Source: an uncultured Clostridia bacterium
GTDB lineage: Bacteria; Bacillota; Clostridia; Oscillospirales; Oscillospiraceae
Direction of reading: 5' to 3'
NCBI GenBank assembly: GCA_945948535.1
Contig: CAMFBN010000019.1
Coordinates: 1 to 42,842 of the forward strand
Length of the DNA stretch: 42,842 bases
Shown here: positions 17,327 through 27,692 of the stretch, piece after piece
Position numbering within the stretch: the stretch's first letter is position 1
How the letters are laid out: every line of letters begins with the position of its first letter
Made by a program: the position numbers and the translations under genes
The notes under the pieces: model-generated
The model's database searches: none
The model's input: the letters and a program-made list of their open reading frames with translations, nothing else
What the model was told of the DNA's origin: nothing

Positions 17327-17379
17327 GTACCACAAGATTTTTTTATCGGCCCATCGGCGGGCCGGGAAAGAGGCTGCTT

Positions 17380-19248
17380 ATGTGTGGCATTGTTGGTTAT
17401 ACCGGAAAGAAACAGGCGGCGCCCATTCTGCTGGACGGCCTGAGTAAGCTGGAATACCGGGGCTATGACTCCGCCGGACTGGCTGTCCGGGACGGGAGCA
17501 AGCTGGCCGAGGTGGTGAAGGCTACAGGGCGTCTGAAAAATCTGGCGGAAAAAACCGACGACGGCCGGGCCCTGCCCGGCACCTGCGGTATCGGTCACAC
17601 CCGCTGGGCCACCCACGGCGTGCCCTCCCAGACCAATGCCCATCCCCATGTCTCCGGCAACTGCACCGGTTCCGGCTCCGGCAGCGTGGAGTCCGAGGTG
17701 GTGGGGGTTCATAACGGGATCATTGAAAACTACGCCGAGCTGAAGGAAAAGCTTCTCAAGCACGGCTATCAGTTCTACAGCCAGACCGACACGGAAGTGG
17801 TGGTCAAGCTGGTGGACTACTATTATAAAAAGTACAAGATCGGGCCCATCGACGCCATTGCCAAGACCATGGTCCGTGTCCGTGGCTCCTACGCGCTGGA
17901 GCTGATGTTCAAGGACTACCCCGGCGAAATCTGGGTGGCCCGGAAGGAAAGCCCCATGATTATCGGCATCGCCGATGGGGACACCTATGTGGCATCCGAC
18001 GTACCGGCCATTCTCAAGTACACCCGGCAGGTCTATTACATCGGCAATCACGAGTTCGCCCGGCTGCTGCCCGGCGAGGCCCATTTCTACAACCTGGACG
18101 GCGAGGAAGTGCAGAAAGAGCCGACCCGCATCGAGTGGGACGCCGAGGCGGCAGAAAAGGCGGGCTTTGAGCACTTCATGATGAAGGAAATCCACGAGCA
18201 GCCCAAAGCCGTGGCGGACACCCTCCATTCCGTCATCAAAAACGGGGCCATTGATTTCAGCGAGGTGGGTCTGACCGACGAGGAAATGCGGGAAACCAGC
18301 CAGATTGTCATTGCCGCCTGCGGCTCCGCGTGGCACGTGGGCATGGCGGCCCAGTACGTCATTGAGGATATGACGGGTATCCCCGTCCGGGTGGAGCTGG
18401 CGTCGGAATTCCGCTACCGGAAGCCGCCATTGGATAAAAACGCGCTGGTCATCGTCATCAGCCAGTCCGGCGAGACGGCGGACACCCTGGCGGCCCTGCG
18501 GATGGCCAAGGAGCGGGGGGTGCGTACCCTGGCTGTGGTCAATGTGGTGGGCAGTTCCATCGCCCGGGAGGCCGACAAGGTGTTTTATACGCTGGCAGGC
18601 CCGGAAATCTCCGTGGCCACTACCAAGGCCTACAGCGCCCAGCTGGCGGCAATGTATTGCCTCGCGGTGCAGTTCGCACTGGTGCGGGGCGCCATTGACG
18701 AGGAAAAATACAGCTACTATCTGTCGGAATTGGAGACGATTCCGGCGAAAATCGAGAAGATTCTGGAGGACAAGGAGCGCATCCAGTGGTTTGCCGCCAA
18801 GTATGCAAACGCCCACGATGTGTTCTTCATCGGGCGGGGCGTCGACTACGCGGTGTGTCTGGAAGGAAGCCTCAAGCTGAAGGAAATTTCCTACGTCCAC
18901 TCCGAAGCCTACGCGGCGGGAGAACTGAAGCACGGCACCATCAGCCTGATTGAGCCGGGCACGCTGGTCATCGGCGTGCTGACCCAGAGCGCCCTGTACG
19001 AAAAAACCGTCAGCAACATGGTGGAGTGCAAGAGCCGGGGGGCCTATCTCATGGGCCTGACCACCTACGGCAAGTACGAAACGGAAGACCACGCAGACTT
19101 CACCGTCTACGTGCCCCGGGCGGATGAGCACTTTGTGGGAAGCCTTGCGGTGGTGCCCCTGCAGCTCATGGGCTACTACGTCAGTGTTGCCAAGGGCCTG
19201 GACGTGGATAAGCCCAGAAATCTGGCGAAAAGTGTCACTGTGGAGTGA
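17380..19248 (+). CDS. glmS: Glutamine-fructose-6-phosphate aminotransferase (isomerizing)
   Basis: Makes glucosamine-6-phosphate from fructose-6-phosphate and glutamine, the first step toward UDP-GlcNAc and cell wall. It has 622 residues, slightly longer than the usual 600-610. The N-terminal glutaminase starts with Met then catalytic Cys2 (CGIVGYTG), with GHTRWATHG and NGIIENY. Two SIS sugar-binding domains follow (AACGSAWHVGMAAQYV, SQSGETADTLAALR, GRGVDYAVCLEGSLKLKEISYVHSEAYAAGELKHG). The C-terminus KPRNLAKSVTVE is canonical. The ATG is preceded by AGAGG. It stands alone between two terminators. Confidence 0.96.
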   Translation: MCGIVGYTGKKQAAPILLDGLSKLEYRGYDSAGLAVRDGSKLAEVVKATGRLKNLAEKTDDGRALPGTCGIGHTRWATHGVPSQTNAHPHVSGNCTGSGSGSVESEVVGVHNGIIENYAELKEKLLKHGYQFYSQTDTEVVVKLVDYYYKKYKIGPIDAIAKTMVRVRGSYALELMFKDYPGEIWVARKESPMIIGIADGDTYVASDVPAILKYTRQVYYIGNHEFARLLPGEAHFYNLDGEEVQKEPTRIEWDAEAAEKAGFEHFMMKEIHEQPKAVADTLHSVIKNGAIDFSEVGLTDEEMRETSQIVIAACGSAWHVGMAAQYVIEDMTGIPVRVELASEFRYRKPPLDKNALVIVISQSGETADTLAALRMAKERGVRTLAVVNVVGSSIAREADKVFYTLAGPEISVATTKAYSAQLAAMYCLAVQFALVRGAIDEEKYSYYLSELETIPAKIEKILEDKERIQWFAAKYANAHDVFFIGRGVDYAVCLEGSLKLKEISYVHSEAYAAGELKHGTISLIEPGTLVIGVLTQSALYEKTVSNMVECKSRGAYLMGLTTYGKYETEDHADFTVYVPRADEHFVGSLAVVPLQLMGYYVSVAKGLDVDKPRNLAKSVTVE

Positions 19249-19278
19249 TTCTCCCAATTCAGTGCGCATAATAACGAA

Positions 19279-19306
19279 TAACCTTCCCCTCAGGGGAAGG
19301 TTTTTT
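19279..19306 (+). terminator. Terminator after glmS
   Basis: An AACCTTCCCC/GGGGAAGGTT stem with a 3-nt loop is followed by TTTTTT. Confidence 0.9.
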
Positions 19307-19370
19307 GTCACGCTTCGGCAGGGTGGGATTTCGTTGCTGCGCCCCAAAGCAAAGAAAAACTTCACCATTC

Positions 19371-19426
19371 CTTAAGCAAACCTTAAACATCAGATGGTTG
19401 ATTCCGACACGGGAAAACCGTATAAT
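19371..19426 (+). promoter_or_regulatory. Promoter and possible operator of the export operon
   Basis: -35 TTGATT (19398-19403), 17-bp spacer, -10 TATAAT (19421-19426). Just upstream, CTTAA occurs at 19371-19375 and again at 19382-19386, an 11-bp direct repeat like those bound by OmpR-family response regulators. Confidence 0.62.
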
Positions 19427-19462
19427 AGGGGAAACAACTATGGATATCGGAGGGAAACGGAT

Positions 19463-20647
19463 ATGAAACGGAAATTTGCAGCGGCGCTGGTCTGCGCCCT
19501 GTGCCTGACGCTTTCCGCCTGCGGCGGCAGCGGGACGGCGGTGTATGTGCAGTCGGTGGAGCGGCTGGCAGCAATGGGCGGCATCGCCCCCGGCAACCGT
19601 TTTCTGGGACTGGTGGTGTCCGAGCACACGGCAGAGGTCAGCCGGGACGCGGATAAGACCATTCAGGAATTGCTGGTCAAGGAAGGCGACGATGTGAAGG
19701 AGGGCCAACCCCTCTTTTGCTACGACACCGAGGAATTGCAGCTGAATCTGGACAAGAAAAATCTGGAGCTGGAGCAGCTGAAAAGCAGCATTGAGAGCTA
19801 CAAGGAAAAAATTAAGTCCCTGGAGCGGGAGCGCAGCGGTCTTTCCGGCACCGCCAAGCTGCAATACACCGTGGAGATTCAGTCCGCTCAGGTGGACCAG
19901 AAGGAAGCAGAGCTGAAGCTGAAGACCAAGGAGGACGAGGTGAAGAAGGCGCAGGAGCTGCTGGACAACTCTACCGTCACTTCTCCCATCACCGGACGGG
20001 TGCAGAAGATCAACGAAAATGACACCACCGGCTCTGACGGCAAGCCTGCCGCTTACATCACCATCCAGCAGTCCGGCGCCTACCGGGTCAAGGGCGTGCT
20101 GGGCGAATTGCAGCGGGGCAGCCTGAAGGAGGGGGATCGGGTGAAGCTGGTGCCCCGGACGGAGGAGAACGCGGCGTGGACGGGCACCGTCACGCTGGTG
20201 GACTACGAAAATCCTACCCAGGGCAGCGATACTGACCGCTACTACGGTTCCTCCTCTGACGAAATGACCACCGCCAGCCGGTATCCCTTCTATGTGGAGT
20301 TGGACTCCACCGACGGCCTGATGCTGGGCCAGCACCTGTACATTGAGCTGGACACCGGCGCCGATGCTCCCGGTGTAGGTATCAGCGGCGCGTTCCTGTG
20401 CTACAATGAGGACGGCTCCGCCTACGTCTGGGCGGAAAAGGGTGGTAAGCTGGAAAAACGGGCGGTGACGCTGGGAGACTATGACCCCATGACCGATGTA
20501 CAAAAAATCACGGAAGGTCTTTCTTTGGAAGACTACATTGCCTACCCCGACCCGGAGCTGTGTAGAAGCGGCGCGCCCACCACCCACGACCAGCCGGTGG
20601 CTGACACCGAGCCGGTGATGGAACCGGAGGAAGGCGGTGGGATGTGA
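19463..20647 (+). CDS. Efflux adaptor lipoprotein (HlyD/MacA-like), first adaptor of the operon
   Basis: A 394-residue lipoprotein with lipobox L-S-A-C (Cys20) after a short signal peptide. The lipoyl half-motifs are split around a helical hairpin: ELLVKEGDDVKEGQPLFCYDTEE, then a coiled coil (about residues 95-165, KNLELEQLKSSIESYKEKIK), then STVTSPITGRVQKIN. A beta-barrel and membrane-proximal region follow (VKGVLGELQRGSLKEGDRVKLV). This is the MacA/HlyD periplasmic adaptor layout. In a Gram-positive cell it would sit on the outer face and serve the MacB-like permease. The ATG at 19463 follows CGGAGGGAAACG. Its stop overlaps the start of the ATPase gene. Confidence 0.85.
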   Translation: MKRKFAAALVCALCLTLSACGGSGTAVYVQSVERLAAMGGIAPGNRFLGLVVSEHTAEVSRDADKTIQELLVKEGDDVKEGQPLFCYDTEELQLNLDKKNLELEQLKSSIESYKEKIKSLERERSGLSGTAKLQYTVEIQSAQVDQKEAELKLKTKEDEVKKAQELLDNSTVTSPITGRVQKINENDTTGSDGKPAAYITIQQSGAYRVKGVLGELQRGSLKEGDRVKLVPRTEENAAWTGTVTLVDYENPTQGSDTDRYYGSSSDEMTTASRYPFYVELDSTDGLMLGQHLYIELDTGADAPGVGISGAFLCYNEDGSAYVWAEKGGKLEKRAVTLGDYDPMTDVQKITEGLSLEDYIAYPDPELCRSGAPTTHDQPVADTEPVMEPEEGGGM

Positions 20648-21339
20648 TGCCCATTCTGGAACTGAAGGACATCTGCAAGGACTACCAGCAGGGCAGGGAG
20701 CCTGTGCGGGTGCTGAAAAATATCAATCTGACGGTGGAAAAGGGCGATTACCTTGCCATCATGGGGCCCTCCGGCTCCGGCAAGACCACCCTGATGAACA
20801 TTATTGGCTGTCTGGATGTGCCCACTTCGGGCCGTTACACCCTGGAGGGCCGGGATTTGAAGGATTTAAGTGACGATGATCTGGCGGAGGTGCGCAATAA
20901 GCACATCGGCTTCGTCTTCCAGTCCTTCCACCTGCTTCCCAAAATGGACGCTCTGGACAACGTGGCCCTGCCCCTTCTCTATGCCGACGTGCCGCTAAAA
21001 GAGCGGCGGGCCCGGGCGGAGGAAGCGTTGAAGGCCGTGGGACTGGGGGAGCGGATTCACTTTCTGCCCAACCAGCTGTCCGGCGGACAGTGCCAGCGGG
21101 TAGCCATTGCCCGGGCCATCGTGGGAAATCCGGAGCTGCTGCTGGCGGACGAGCCCACCGGCGCGCTGGACACCAAGGCGGGCAATCAGATCATGGAAAT
21201 TTTCCGCCGTCTCAGCGGCGAGGGTATGACCATCATCATGATTACCCACGAACCCTCCATCGCCGCCTGTGCGGACAAGACCTTCCGCATTCTGGACGGC
21301 GAGCTGCGTACTCAGGAGGAAAGCAATGAGGAAACTTAA
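20647..21339 (+). CDS. MacB/LolD-type ABC transporter ATPase
   Basis: A 230-residue ATPase: Walker [10 protein letters not shown], signature LSGGQCQR (Cys instead of the usual Gln), Walker [14 protein letters not shown]-loop MITHEP. The [10 protein letters not shown] segment is typical of the MacB/LolD/FtsE class. The ATG at 20647 is part of TGATG with the preceding stop codon. A GTG at 20644 is also possible. It works with the FtsX-like permease at 23540. The end overlaps the next gene by 14 nt. Confidence 0.92.
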   Translation: MPILELKDICKDYQQGREPVRVLKNINLTVEKGDYLAIMGPSGSGKTTLMNIIGCLDVPTSGRYTLEGRDLKDLSDDDLAEVRNKHIGFVFQSFHLLPKMDALDNVALPLLYADVPLKERRARAEEALKAVGLGERIHFLPNQLSGGQCQRVAIARAIVGNPELLLADEPTGALDTKAGNQIMEIFRRLSGEGMTIIMITHEPSIAACADKTFRILDGELRTQEESNEET

Positions 21340-23527
21340 CGTGAAGCTGACGGGCAAGGCGAAAAAAGCCGTGATCTCCGTCAGCGCGGGGGTGGCTGCT
21401 GTCGCCATTGTCGCGGGAATCGTGTTTGGCCTGCGGGGCCGGGGGGAGCCGGTAGGCGTGTACCCCTTCACCATGGTGGGCATGACGGAATTCTGGGGCG
21501 ACAATCAGGAGAGCTACGGCCCCGTCACCACTGATCGAATTCAGACCGTGTTCCTGTCCGACACCCAGACCGTCACCGAGGTGCTGGTGAAGGAAGGGGA
21601 CACGGTGAAAAAGGGCGACGTGCTCATGACCTACGACACGACGCTTTCGGAACTGGAGCTGGAGCGCAAGCGGCTGGATGTGGAGAAGGCTAAATTGCAG
21701 GTCAAGGAGGCCGAGGAGGAACTGGCCCGCATCAACAAGCTGGAACCGATGGGAGATGTGGATATTGACATTCCCACGGTGAGTACGGACTATGGAGATA
21801 CCATTCAGAAGGTGGCCTCTGGCGAGGATTACATGGTGGTATCGGACGGGAAAGCGGATGGCAGCAGTCCGGAGAAACCTTTGGTGGTCTGGCTGTCTAA
21901 GGACAGACCGCTTGACAACGGCCTGCTGAAATACCTGTACACACGGGCGGTGAGCTTGCAGAATGCGAATCCCGACCAACCCGGGAGCAGCGCGTCGGCA
22001 ATTCCCGAGAGCAGCGAACCATCCGCATCCAGTGAACCATCTGAGCCTTCTGCGCCCAGTGAGCCTTCCGTGCCCACGGAACCCTCCGCGCCCAGCGAGC
22101 CTTCTGTGCCCACGGAACCCTCCGCGCCCAGTGAGCCTTCCGCGCCAACAGAACCCTCTGCACCTAAGGAGCCAACCACACCCATGACGCCCGCTTCCCC
22201 TGAGACGATGCTAGACTGGTACCAGCAGGAGATGGCGACCCTTCAGCAGACGGCTCCCAAATCTATCAGCATTTCCAGCTGGAGCGTGGTAAATGGAGGC
22301 GTTTATTCTGTATGCAGGGGAAATGCGGCAAATCTGTATTTCACAACGAATATCACCGACCCAGTACACAGAAAGTATGTGGAGTTCAAACTGAAATTCC
22401 TGAATCCCAAAAACGATACCGATAAAGGTTCTTTGGAGTTTGTAGACAATGGCTATGGTAACAAAATCCTGAGGGGCACCCCCAACAAGGAAGAGAAGTA
22501 TGAGCTCACCGCAACCTACAAGGGGACTGATACGTTCAGCAGTCTCCCCTATAGATTTACCCTGTCCGTAGAGGAACCGGTTGAAGAGCCGGTGTGGGCC
22601 AACGACTTCTATCTGGTTCTGCGGGTCACGCAGGAGGACAAACAGTACGCGCCGAAAACTGTCTGGCAGGGCATCCATGTGACGGCCTATGACGGCGGCG
22701 GCTTTGGCTTCCAGCTTTATGACGCCCCCATTGCCGACCCTCTGGAGAAGGAATCCGACATTTCCTTCCCCAACATCGACTTCGGCAGCGGCATGACAGC
22801 GGCGGAAATCGCCAAGCTGCGAAAGGACCAGGAAAAGAAAATCAAAGAACTGTCGGCCTCCGCCAAAATGACGGAATCCGAGTATAACCTCATGGTGCGG
22901 GAGTTCACCGACGGCAATATCCGGGCCACGCTGGACGGCGAGGTGGTGAGCCTGCTTACTGAGGAGGAATCCCGGCAGAACAAGCAGCCCATGATGAAGG
23001 TTTCCGGCGGCGGCGGGTTCTATGTGCAGGGCAGCGTCAGCGAACTGGAAAAGGACAATCTTAAGCCCGGACAGGAGGTCACCATCAACGACTGGAACAC
23101 CGGCGCCATGTACACCGGCACGGTGGAGTCTATCGGCGATTTCCCCACCCAGAGCGACGGCTGGAACGGCATGGGCAATCCCAACGCCTCCTACTATCCC
23201 TTCCGGGTCTTCATTGACGGCACCGCCGATTTGCAGGAGGGCAGCTATGTCAGCGTGACCTACTCCGCGGCGGAGGCGGAAAACGGCGTGTATCTCGAAA
23301 ATCCCTTCCTCCGTACAGACGAGGGGGAGCCTTACGTCTACGTCCGGGGCAAAAACGGTCGCCTGGAAAAGCGCACCGTCACCACGGGCGAGTCCCTGTG
23401 GGGCAGCTACACGGAAATCCGCAGCGGCCTGACCGCCGATGACTATGTGGCCTTTCCCTACGGCAAAAATGTGAAGCCCGGCGCGGCCACAGAAGAAAGC
23501 GACCTGTCGGCGCTGTACGGCTACTAA
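21326..23527 (+). CDS. Second efflux adaptor, split by a Ser/Pro/Glu repeat and an extra domain
   Basis: A 733-residue membrane-anchored adaptor. A transmembrane helix lies at about 13-35. The first lipoyl half (TVTEVLVKEGDTVKKGDVLMTYDT) and the ascending coiled coil (ELELERKRLDVEKAKLQVKEAEEEL) follow. Then comes an insertion of about 300 residues: a linker, a repeat region of Ser-Pro-Glu/Ala/Thr units (about 225-290) and a beta-rich, possibly Ig-like region (about 295-450). The normal adaptor then resumes with a descending helix (AEIAKLRKDQEKKIKELSASAKM), the second lipoyl half (GNIRATLDGEVVSLL), the barrel (FYVQGSVSELEKDNLKPGQEV) and the membrane-proximal region. The ATG at 21326 has AGGAGGAAAGC. 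The insertion, about 22000-22570, has different composition from the flanks. Confidence 0.8.
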   Translation: MRKLNVKLTGKAKKAVISVSAGVAAVAIVAGIVFGLRGRGEPVGVYPFTMVGMTEFWGDNQESYGPVTTDRIQTVFLSDTQTVTEVLVKEGDTVKKGDVLMTYDTTLSELELERKRLDVEKAKLQVKEAEEELARINKLEPMGDVDIDIPTVSTDYGDTIQKVASGEDYMVVSDGKADGSSPEKPLVVWLSKDRPLDNGLLKYLYTRAVSLQNANPDQPGSSASAIPESSEPSASSEPSEPSAPSEPSVPTEPSAPSEPSVPTEPSAPSEPSAPTEPSAPKEPTTPMTPASPETMLDWYQQEMATLQQTAPKSISISSWSVVNGGVYSVCRGNAANLYFTTNITDPVHRKYVEFKLKFLNPKNDTDKGSLEFVDNGYGNKILRGTPNKEEKYELTATYKGTDTFSSLPYRFTLSVEEPVEEPVWANDFYLVLRVTQEDKQYAPKTVWQGIHVTAYDGGGFGFQLYDAPIADPLEKESDISFPNIDFGSGMTAAEIAKLRKDQEKKIKELSASAKMTESEYNLMVREFTDGNIRATLDGEVVSLLTEEESRQNKQPMMKVSGGGGFYVQGSVSELEKDNLKPGQEVTINDWNTGAMYTGTVESIGDFPTQSDGWNGMGNPNASYYPFRVFIDGTADLQEGSYVSVTYSAAEAENGVYLENPFLRTDEGEPYVYVRGKNGRLEKRTVTTGESLWGSYTEIRSGLTADDYVAFPYGKNVKPGAATEESDLSALYGY
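22046..22170 (+). repeat. Tandem 36-bp repeat inside the second adaptor gene
   Basis: Three and a half in-frame copies of a 36-bp unit (copies at 22046, 22082 and 22118) encode PSAPSEPSVPTE-type dodecapeptides. Neighbouring copies are nearly identical at the DNA level, so length variation by slippage is expected. Confidence 0.85.
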
Positions 23528-23539
23528 GGAGGCGGTTCC

Positions 23540-24793
<1,254 letters not shown>

Positions 24794-24803
24794 GGAGAGA
24801 AAT

Positions 24804-25085
24804 ATGGAAGAAAAATTCATTGCGGCCTGGGCATCCGCCCGGGAAAAGGCTGCCGCGCTGGGGGTCAAAATGCACCCGGTTTCAGCGGAGGAAGCCATGA
24901 GGGCGGCCCATCGGTGTCTTTCCGGGCGGCGGCTCAGCGACGGCTTCAACGCCCTGAAAGACAAGGGCCGTCTGGAACTGACGCTGGAAGCCCTCGCCAT
25001 CGACAAGCGCTATACCGGCTTGTTTACCGACGAGGAAGCCAACGAGGCCCTGACTCGGTTATTGGAAGCGGGCTACCTTTTTTGA
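24804..25085 (+). CDS. Small helical protein at the end of the export operon, function unknown
   Basis: A 93-residue protein with GGAGAGAAAT before the ATG, 10 nt after the permease gene. No signal peptide or membrane helix. It is mostly helical, with conserved-looking pieces SDGFNALKDKGRLELTLEALAIDKRYTGLF and EANEALTRLLEAGY. I do not recognise a family. Tight linkage and good codon use support it being real and co-transcribed with the exporter. Confidence 0.7.
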   Translation: MEEKFIAAWASAREKAAALGVKMHPVSAEEAMRAAHRCLSGRRLSDGFNALKDKGRLELTLEALAIDKRYTGLFTDEEANEALTRLLEAGYLF

Positions 25086-25092
25086 GTGTTGC

Positions 25093-25116
25093 AGGGCGGG
25101 GTCATGACCCCGCCCT
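25093..25116. repeat. Perfect 24-bp palindrome of the GGCGGGGTCATGACCCCGCC type
   Basis: A fully self-complementary sequence centred on TCATGA, 8 nt after the end of the small gene. The same core recurs at 30215-30234 and 30321-30340. It could act as a bidirectional hairpin. Confidence 0.85.
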
Positions 25117-25137
25117 ACGAAGTGTTGGCAGCGGAAA

Positions 25138-25172
25138 CCCCGCGGATTTTCACATCCGCGGGGCTGCTTTTT
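25138..25172 (+). terminator. Terminator between the export operon and the glycosyltransferase genes
   Basis: A CCCCGCGGAT/ATCCGCGGGG stem is followed by CTGC and TTTTT on the plus strand. The hairpin also lies next to the end of the minus-strand glycosyltransferase gene and may serve both sides. Confidence 0.8.
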
Positions 25173-26130
25173 ACTTATCCTCGTCCGTCCGCTCCGAAAT
25201 GATGAACCGGGGTCGGGCCTTGGTTTCCATGTAGATTTTTCCCACATACTCACCGATGACACCCAGAGAAATCAGCTGGATGCCCCCCAGGAAGCAGGTG
25301 ACAATCAGGGAGCTTGCCCAGCCGCTGACCACATTGCCGGTGAAGTAGGACACCAGCGCATAGACGATCAGGGCGAAGGCCACCAGAGAAATGACCACCC
25401 CCAGCCCGGTGATGATACGGATGGGCCGGATGCTGAGACTGGTAATGCCGTCAAATGCCAGCGCCAGCATTTTTATCAGGGGATAGTGACTTTTTCCGGC
25501 GATGCGTTCGTAGCGCTCATAATAGACGCAGGTGCTCTTGAAGCCTACCAGTGGAAACATACCCCGGAGGAAAATGTTGACCTCCTTGAAATTGGCGAAT
25601 TCCTTCAGCGCCCGGCTGGACACCAGCCGGTAGTCCGCGTGGTTGTACACCGTGTCCGCGCCCATCCACTTCATGAGCTTGTAAAAGCTCTCGGCGGTGA
25701 AGCGCTTGAAGAAGGTGTCGGTGTCCCGCTTACTGCGCACACCGTAGACAATCTCCGCCCCGGACAGGTACTCGTCCACCATGGCGTCCATGGCGTTTAT
25801 GTCGTCCTGCCCATCGCAGTCGATGGAGATGGTGATGTCGCACCTGTCTTTGGCCTCCATCAGGCCTGCGAGCAATGCGTTCTGATGGCCCCGGTTCCGG
25901 CTCAGGCAGATGCCTTTGTAGTGTTCGTCCTCTTTGGCGAGCTGACAAATGAGATTCCACGTATTGTCTTTGCTTCCGTCATTGACGAACAGCACCCGGC
26001 TGTCCGGGCTGATCTTGCCCCGGGCGGTCAGGGACTCCAGCTTTTCCCGGAACATGGGCGCGGTGATGGGAAGCACCGCTTCCTCGTTATAGCAGGGAAT
26101 GACGATGTACAAAACGGGTGTAGGATTCAT
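25171..26130 (-). CDS. Family 2 glycosyltransferase (GtrB/DPM1-like, polyprenyl-phosphate sugar transferase)
   Basis: A 319-residue membrane-associated glycosyltransferase. The catalytic GT-A domain starts YIVIPCYNEE, has VNDGSKDNTW, the metal-binding SIDCDGQDD and the acceptor loop HADYRLVSSRALKEF. Two C-terminal membrane helices follow (about 230-255 and 265-290). This layout matches enzymes that load glucose or a similar sugar onto undecaprenyl phosphate. The ATG at 26130 has GAGGT upstream. It lies 21 nt after the polytopic protein gene, the usual pairing of a GtrB-like enzyme with a membrane glycosyltransferase that uses the lipid-linked sugar. Confidence 0.88.
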   Translation of the reverse strand: MNPTPVLYIVIPCYNEEAVLPITAPMFREKLESLTARGKISPDSRVLFVNDGSKDNTWNLICQLAKEDEHYKGICLSRNRGHQNALLAGLMEAKDRCDITISIDCDGQDDINAMDAMVDEYLSGAEIVYGVRSKRDTDTFFKRFTAESFYKLMKWMGADTVYNHADYRLVSSRALKEFANFKEVNIFLRGMFPLVGFKSTCVYYERYERIAGKSHYPLIKMLALAFDGITSLSIRPIRIITGLGVVISLVAFALIVYALVSYFTGNVVSGWASSLIVTCFLGGIQLISLGVIGEYVGKIYMETKARPRFIISERTDEDK

Positions 26131-26151
26131 ACGGTTACCTCTATTGTATCG

Positions 26152-27657
26152 TTACTCAAGAACGGGCAGAGAATACCGCCAATTGGCTTCCATTGACGGA
26201 ACGGTGTTCACGGTGATTTCCCGCCGAAGCAGACCGTGCTCCAAGAGACTGCCTGCCATGCGGGGGCCAAGGAACTCGGGCATAAGAGGCCACCCGCGAT
26301 AATCGTCGCACATTGGGATTTCCAGTGTGATTTCGCTCAGACCCTTTTCATCGGCAAGGAGGATCTCATCAATCAGATCCTGCATGATTTCGTTGCAGAT
26401 AGCGGGATTCAGATTGGAATAATTGGATTCCAGATAGGTGACGCCCGGCGTGTTGCATTCGCAGAACAGGACGCACAGCCCAATGGGGACAATATACAGA
26501 ACCTTGGGCAGCTTTTGCACCAGGTAGCCAAAGCACAGCATCACCGTCATAAGAAGGAAGAAGAACAGCGCGAACAGGTATTCACTGCGATAGATATAGC
26601 TTGGTTCCACAGCCGTGCACAGAACCAGCGTATAAACAGCCATGGCGGCAACAGCCACCAGACACGCAGAAAAGTGCTTTCGAAAGGAACGGTCTTCCTC
26701 GGTGTCACCGCGGGAGCGAACCAGCAAGATCAGCGTGGTCCCGACAATCAGCACGCAGACACTAAGTATTACCCAGTTGCAGCGCGTGGCCAGTGAAGCA
26801 AAACCGCGGGCGGTTTCAGCCAGCTTGTTGAGCAAGCTTACACGGGGGCCGGAAAACGTGTGGGCACGACCGCCGCACAATTCAAGAACGGCGCTGAACA
26901 GCCACACGCAGAGAACACCCACAAAAAAGAAGTTATCCCGAATAAAGGCTTGCAGGTTCACTTTGCGTTTCAGAAGTTCCAGCCCATTCAGCAAAAGGAC
27001 AGAACCAGCGTACACGGCGAGAATGCCGCTGTCCGGCAGATTGGAGAACACCACGAGATAAAGAAGCAAGAGGAACAAGCCGACTGTTCCCGGACTGGCA
27101 GATTTCAGGGACGCGAAAAAGGCGGGATTCCCGATTATCCACATGACCAGACTGGCATTAACGGCGGCAGGAATTATGTAATAATAGTAGCAGGTCAGGT
27201 CCCAGCAGTAGAACAGGTAGGTGTTTCCTGTGATTCCTGTTCTGAAGATGATAAAATGCGCAACGAGAAACAGAGCAGAAGAGAAAAGGGCGCCCGCTGT
27301 GGATAAACGGAACAGCCGCCGCATCATTTGGGTAAAGGACCAGATGTAGAGTGTCAGGAATGCGGAAATCACAAAGCCATGGGTGAAAACCATGGCACGC
27401 AGATAATTTCCGAGGAGAGGATATGCCAGACGGGCGGCAAGAGCGGAACAAAGGGGCATGAAAATCTCCGGGAAAATCCGGGAAGGATTCCAGTATTTCC
27501 AAACCGGAACGGCTCTGCGGGTGTAGTGGATATACGCCCAGTCATCCACGTCAAAAACAGTGAGAGGGTGAATCTGGGTGAACCAGACGAAGAAAAAGCC
27601 AAATACAAGAAGGCAATAAATGGTTACAATGGGGGATAGGCGTTTAGATTTTGACAT
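26152..27657 (-). CDS. Polytopic membrane protein, possible GtrII/GT-C type glycosyltransferase
   Basis: A 501-residue protein with about ten or eleven hydrophobic helices. The first extracytoplasmic loop contains FDVDDWAYIHYTRRAVP, where the Asp-Asp pair resembles the catalytic acidic residues of GT-C enzymes. A long soluble tail (about 405-501) ends the protein. The ATG at 27657 has AAAGGGAAAGAG before it; the frame extends upstream only through dapF sequence. The gene is visibly AT-richer than its neighbours, suggesting later acquisition. A role in decorating cell-surface polymers with the sugar made by the neighbouring enzyme is inferred. Confidence 0.7.
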   Translation of the reverse strand: MSKSKRLSPIVTIYCLLVFGFFFVWFTQIHPLTVFDVDDWAYIHYTRRAVPVWKYWNPSRIFPEIFMPLCSALAARLAYPLLGNYLRAMVFTHGFVISAFLTLYIWSFTQMMRRLFRLSTAGALFSSALFLVAHFIIFRTGITGNTYLFYCWDLTCYYYYIIPAAVNASLVMWIIGNPAFFASLKSASPGTVGLFLLLLYLVVFSNLPDSGILAVYAGSVLLLNGLELLKRKVNLQAFIRDNFFFVGVLCVWLFSAVLELCGGRAHTFSGPRVSLLNKLAETARGFASLATRCNWVILSVCVLIVGTTLILLVRSRGDTEEDRSFRKHFSACLVAVAAMAVYTLVLCTAVEPSYIYRSEYLFALFFFLLMTVMLCFGYLVQKLPKVLYIVPIGLCVLFCECNTPGVTYLESNYSNLNPAICNEIMQDLIDEILLADEKGLSEITLEIPMCDDYRGWPLMPEFLGPRMAGSLLEHGLLRREITVNTVPSMEANWRYSLPVLE

Positions 27658-27692
27658 AGTCTCTTTCCCTTTGCCAGAATGTGAACGGTTGC

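Noticed and set aside
17204..17379. A glmS ribozyme upstream of glmS
   Set aside because: The predicted leader is only about 47 nt, and the region shows no ribozyme core sequence. The inverted repeat at 17242-17279 is upstream of the promoter.
17320..19368. Long minus-strand open frame opposite glmS (682 codons)
   Set aside because: It is a shadow of a high-GC coding sequence. Its composition (His/Gly/Val-rich) is unlike a real protein and glmS is certain on the plus strand.
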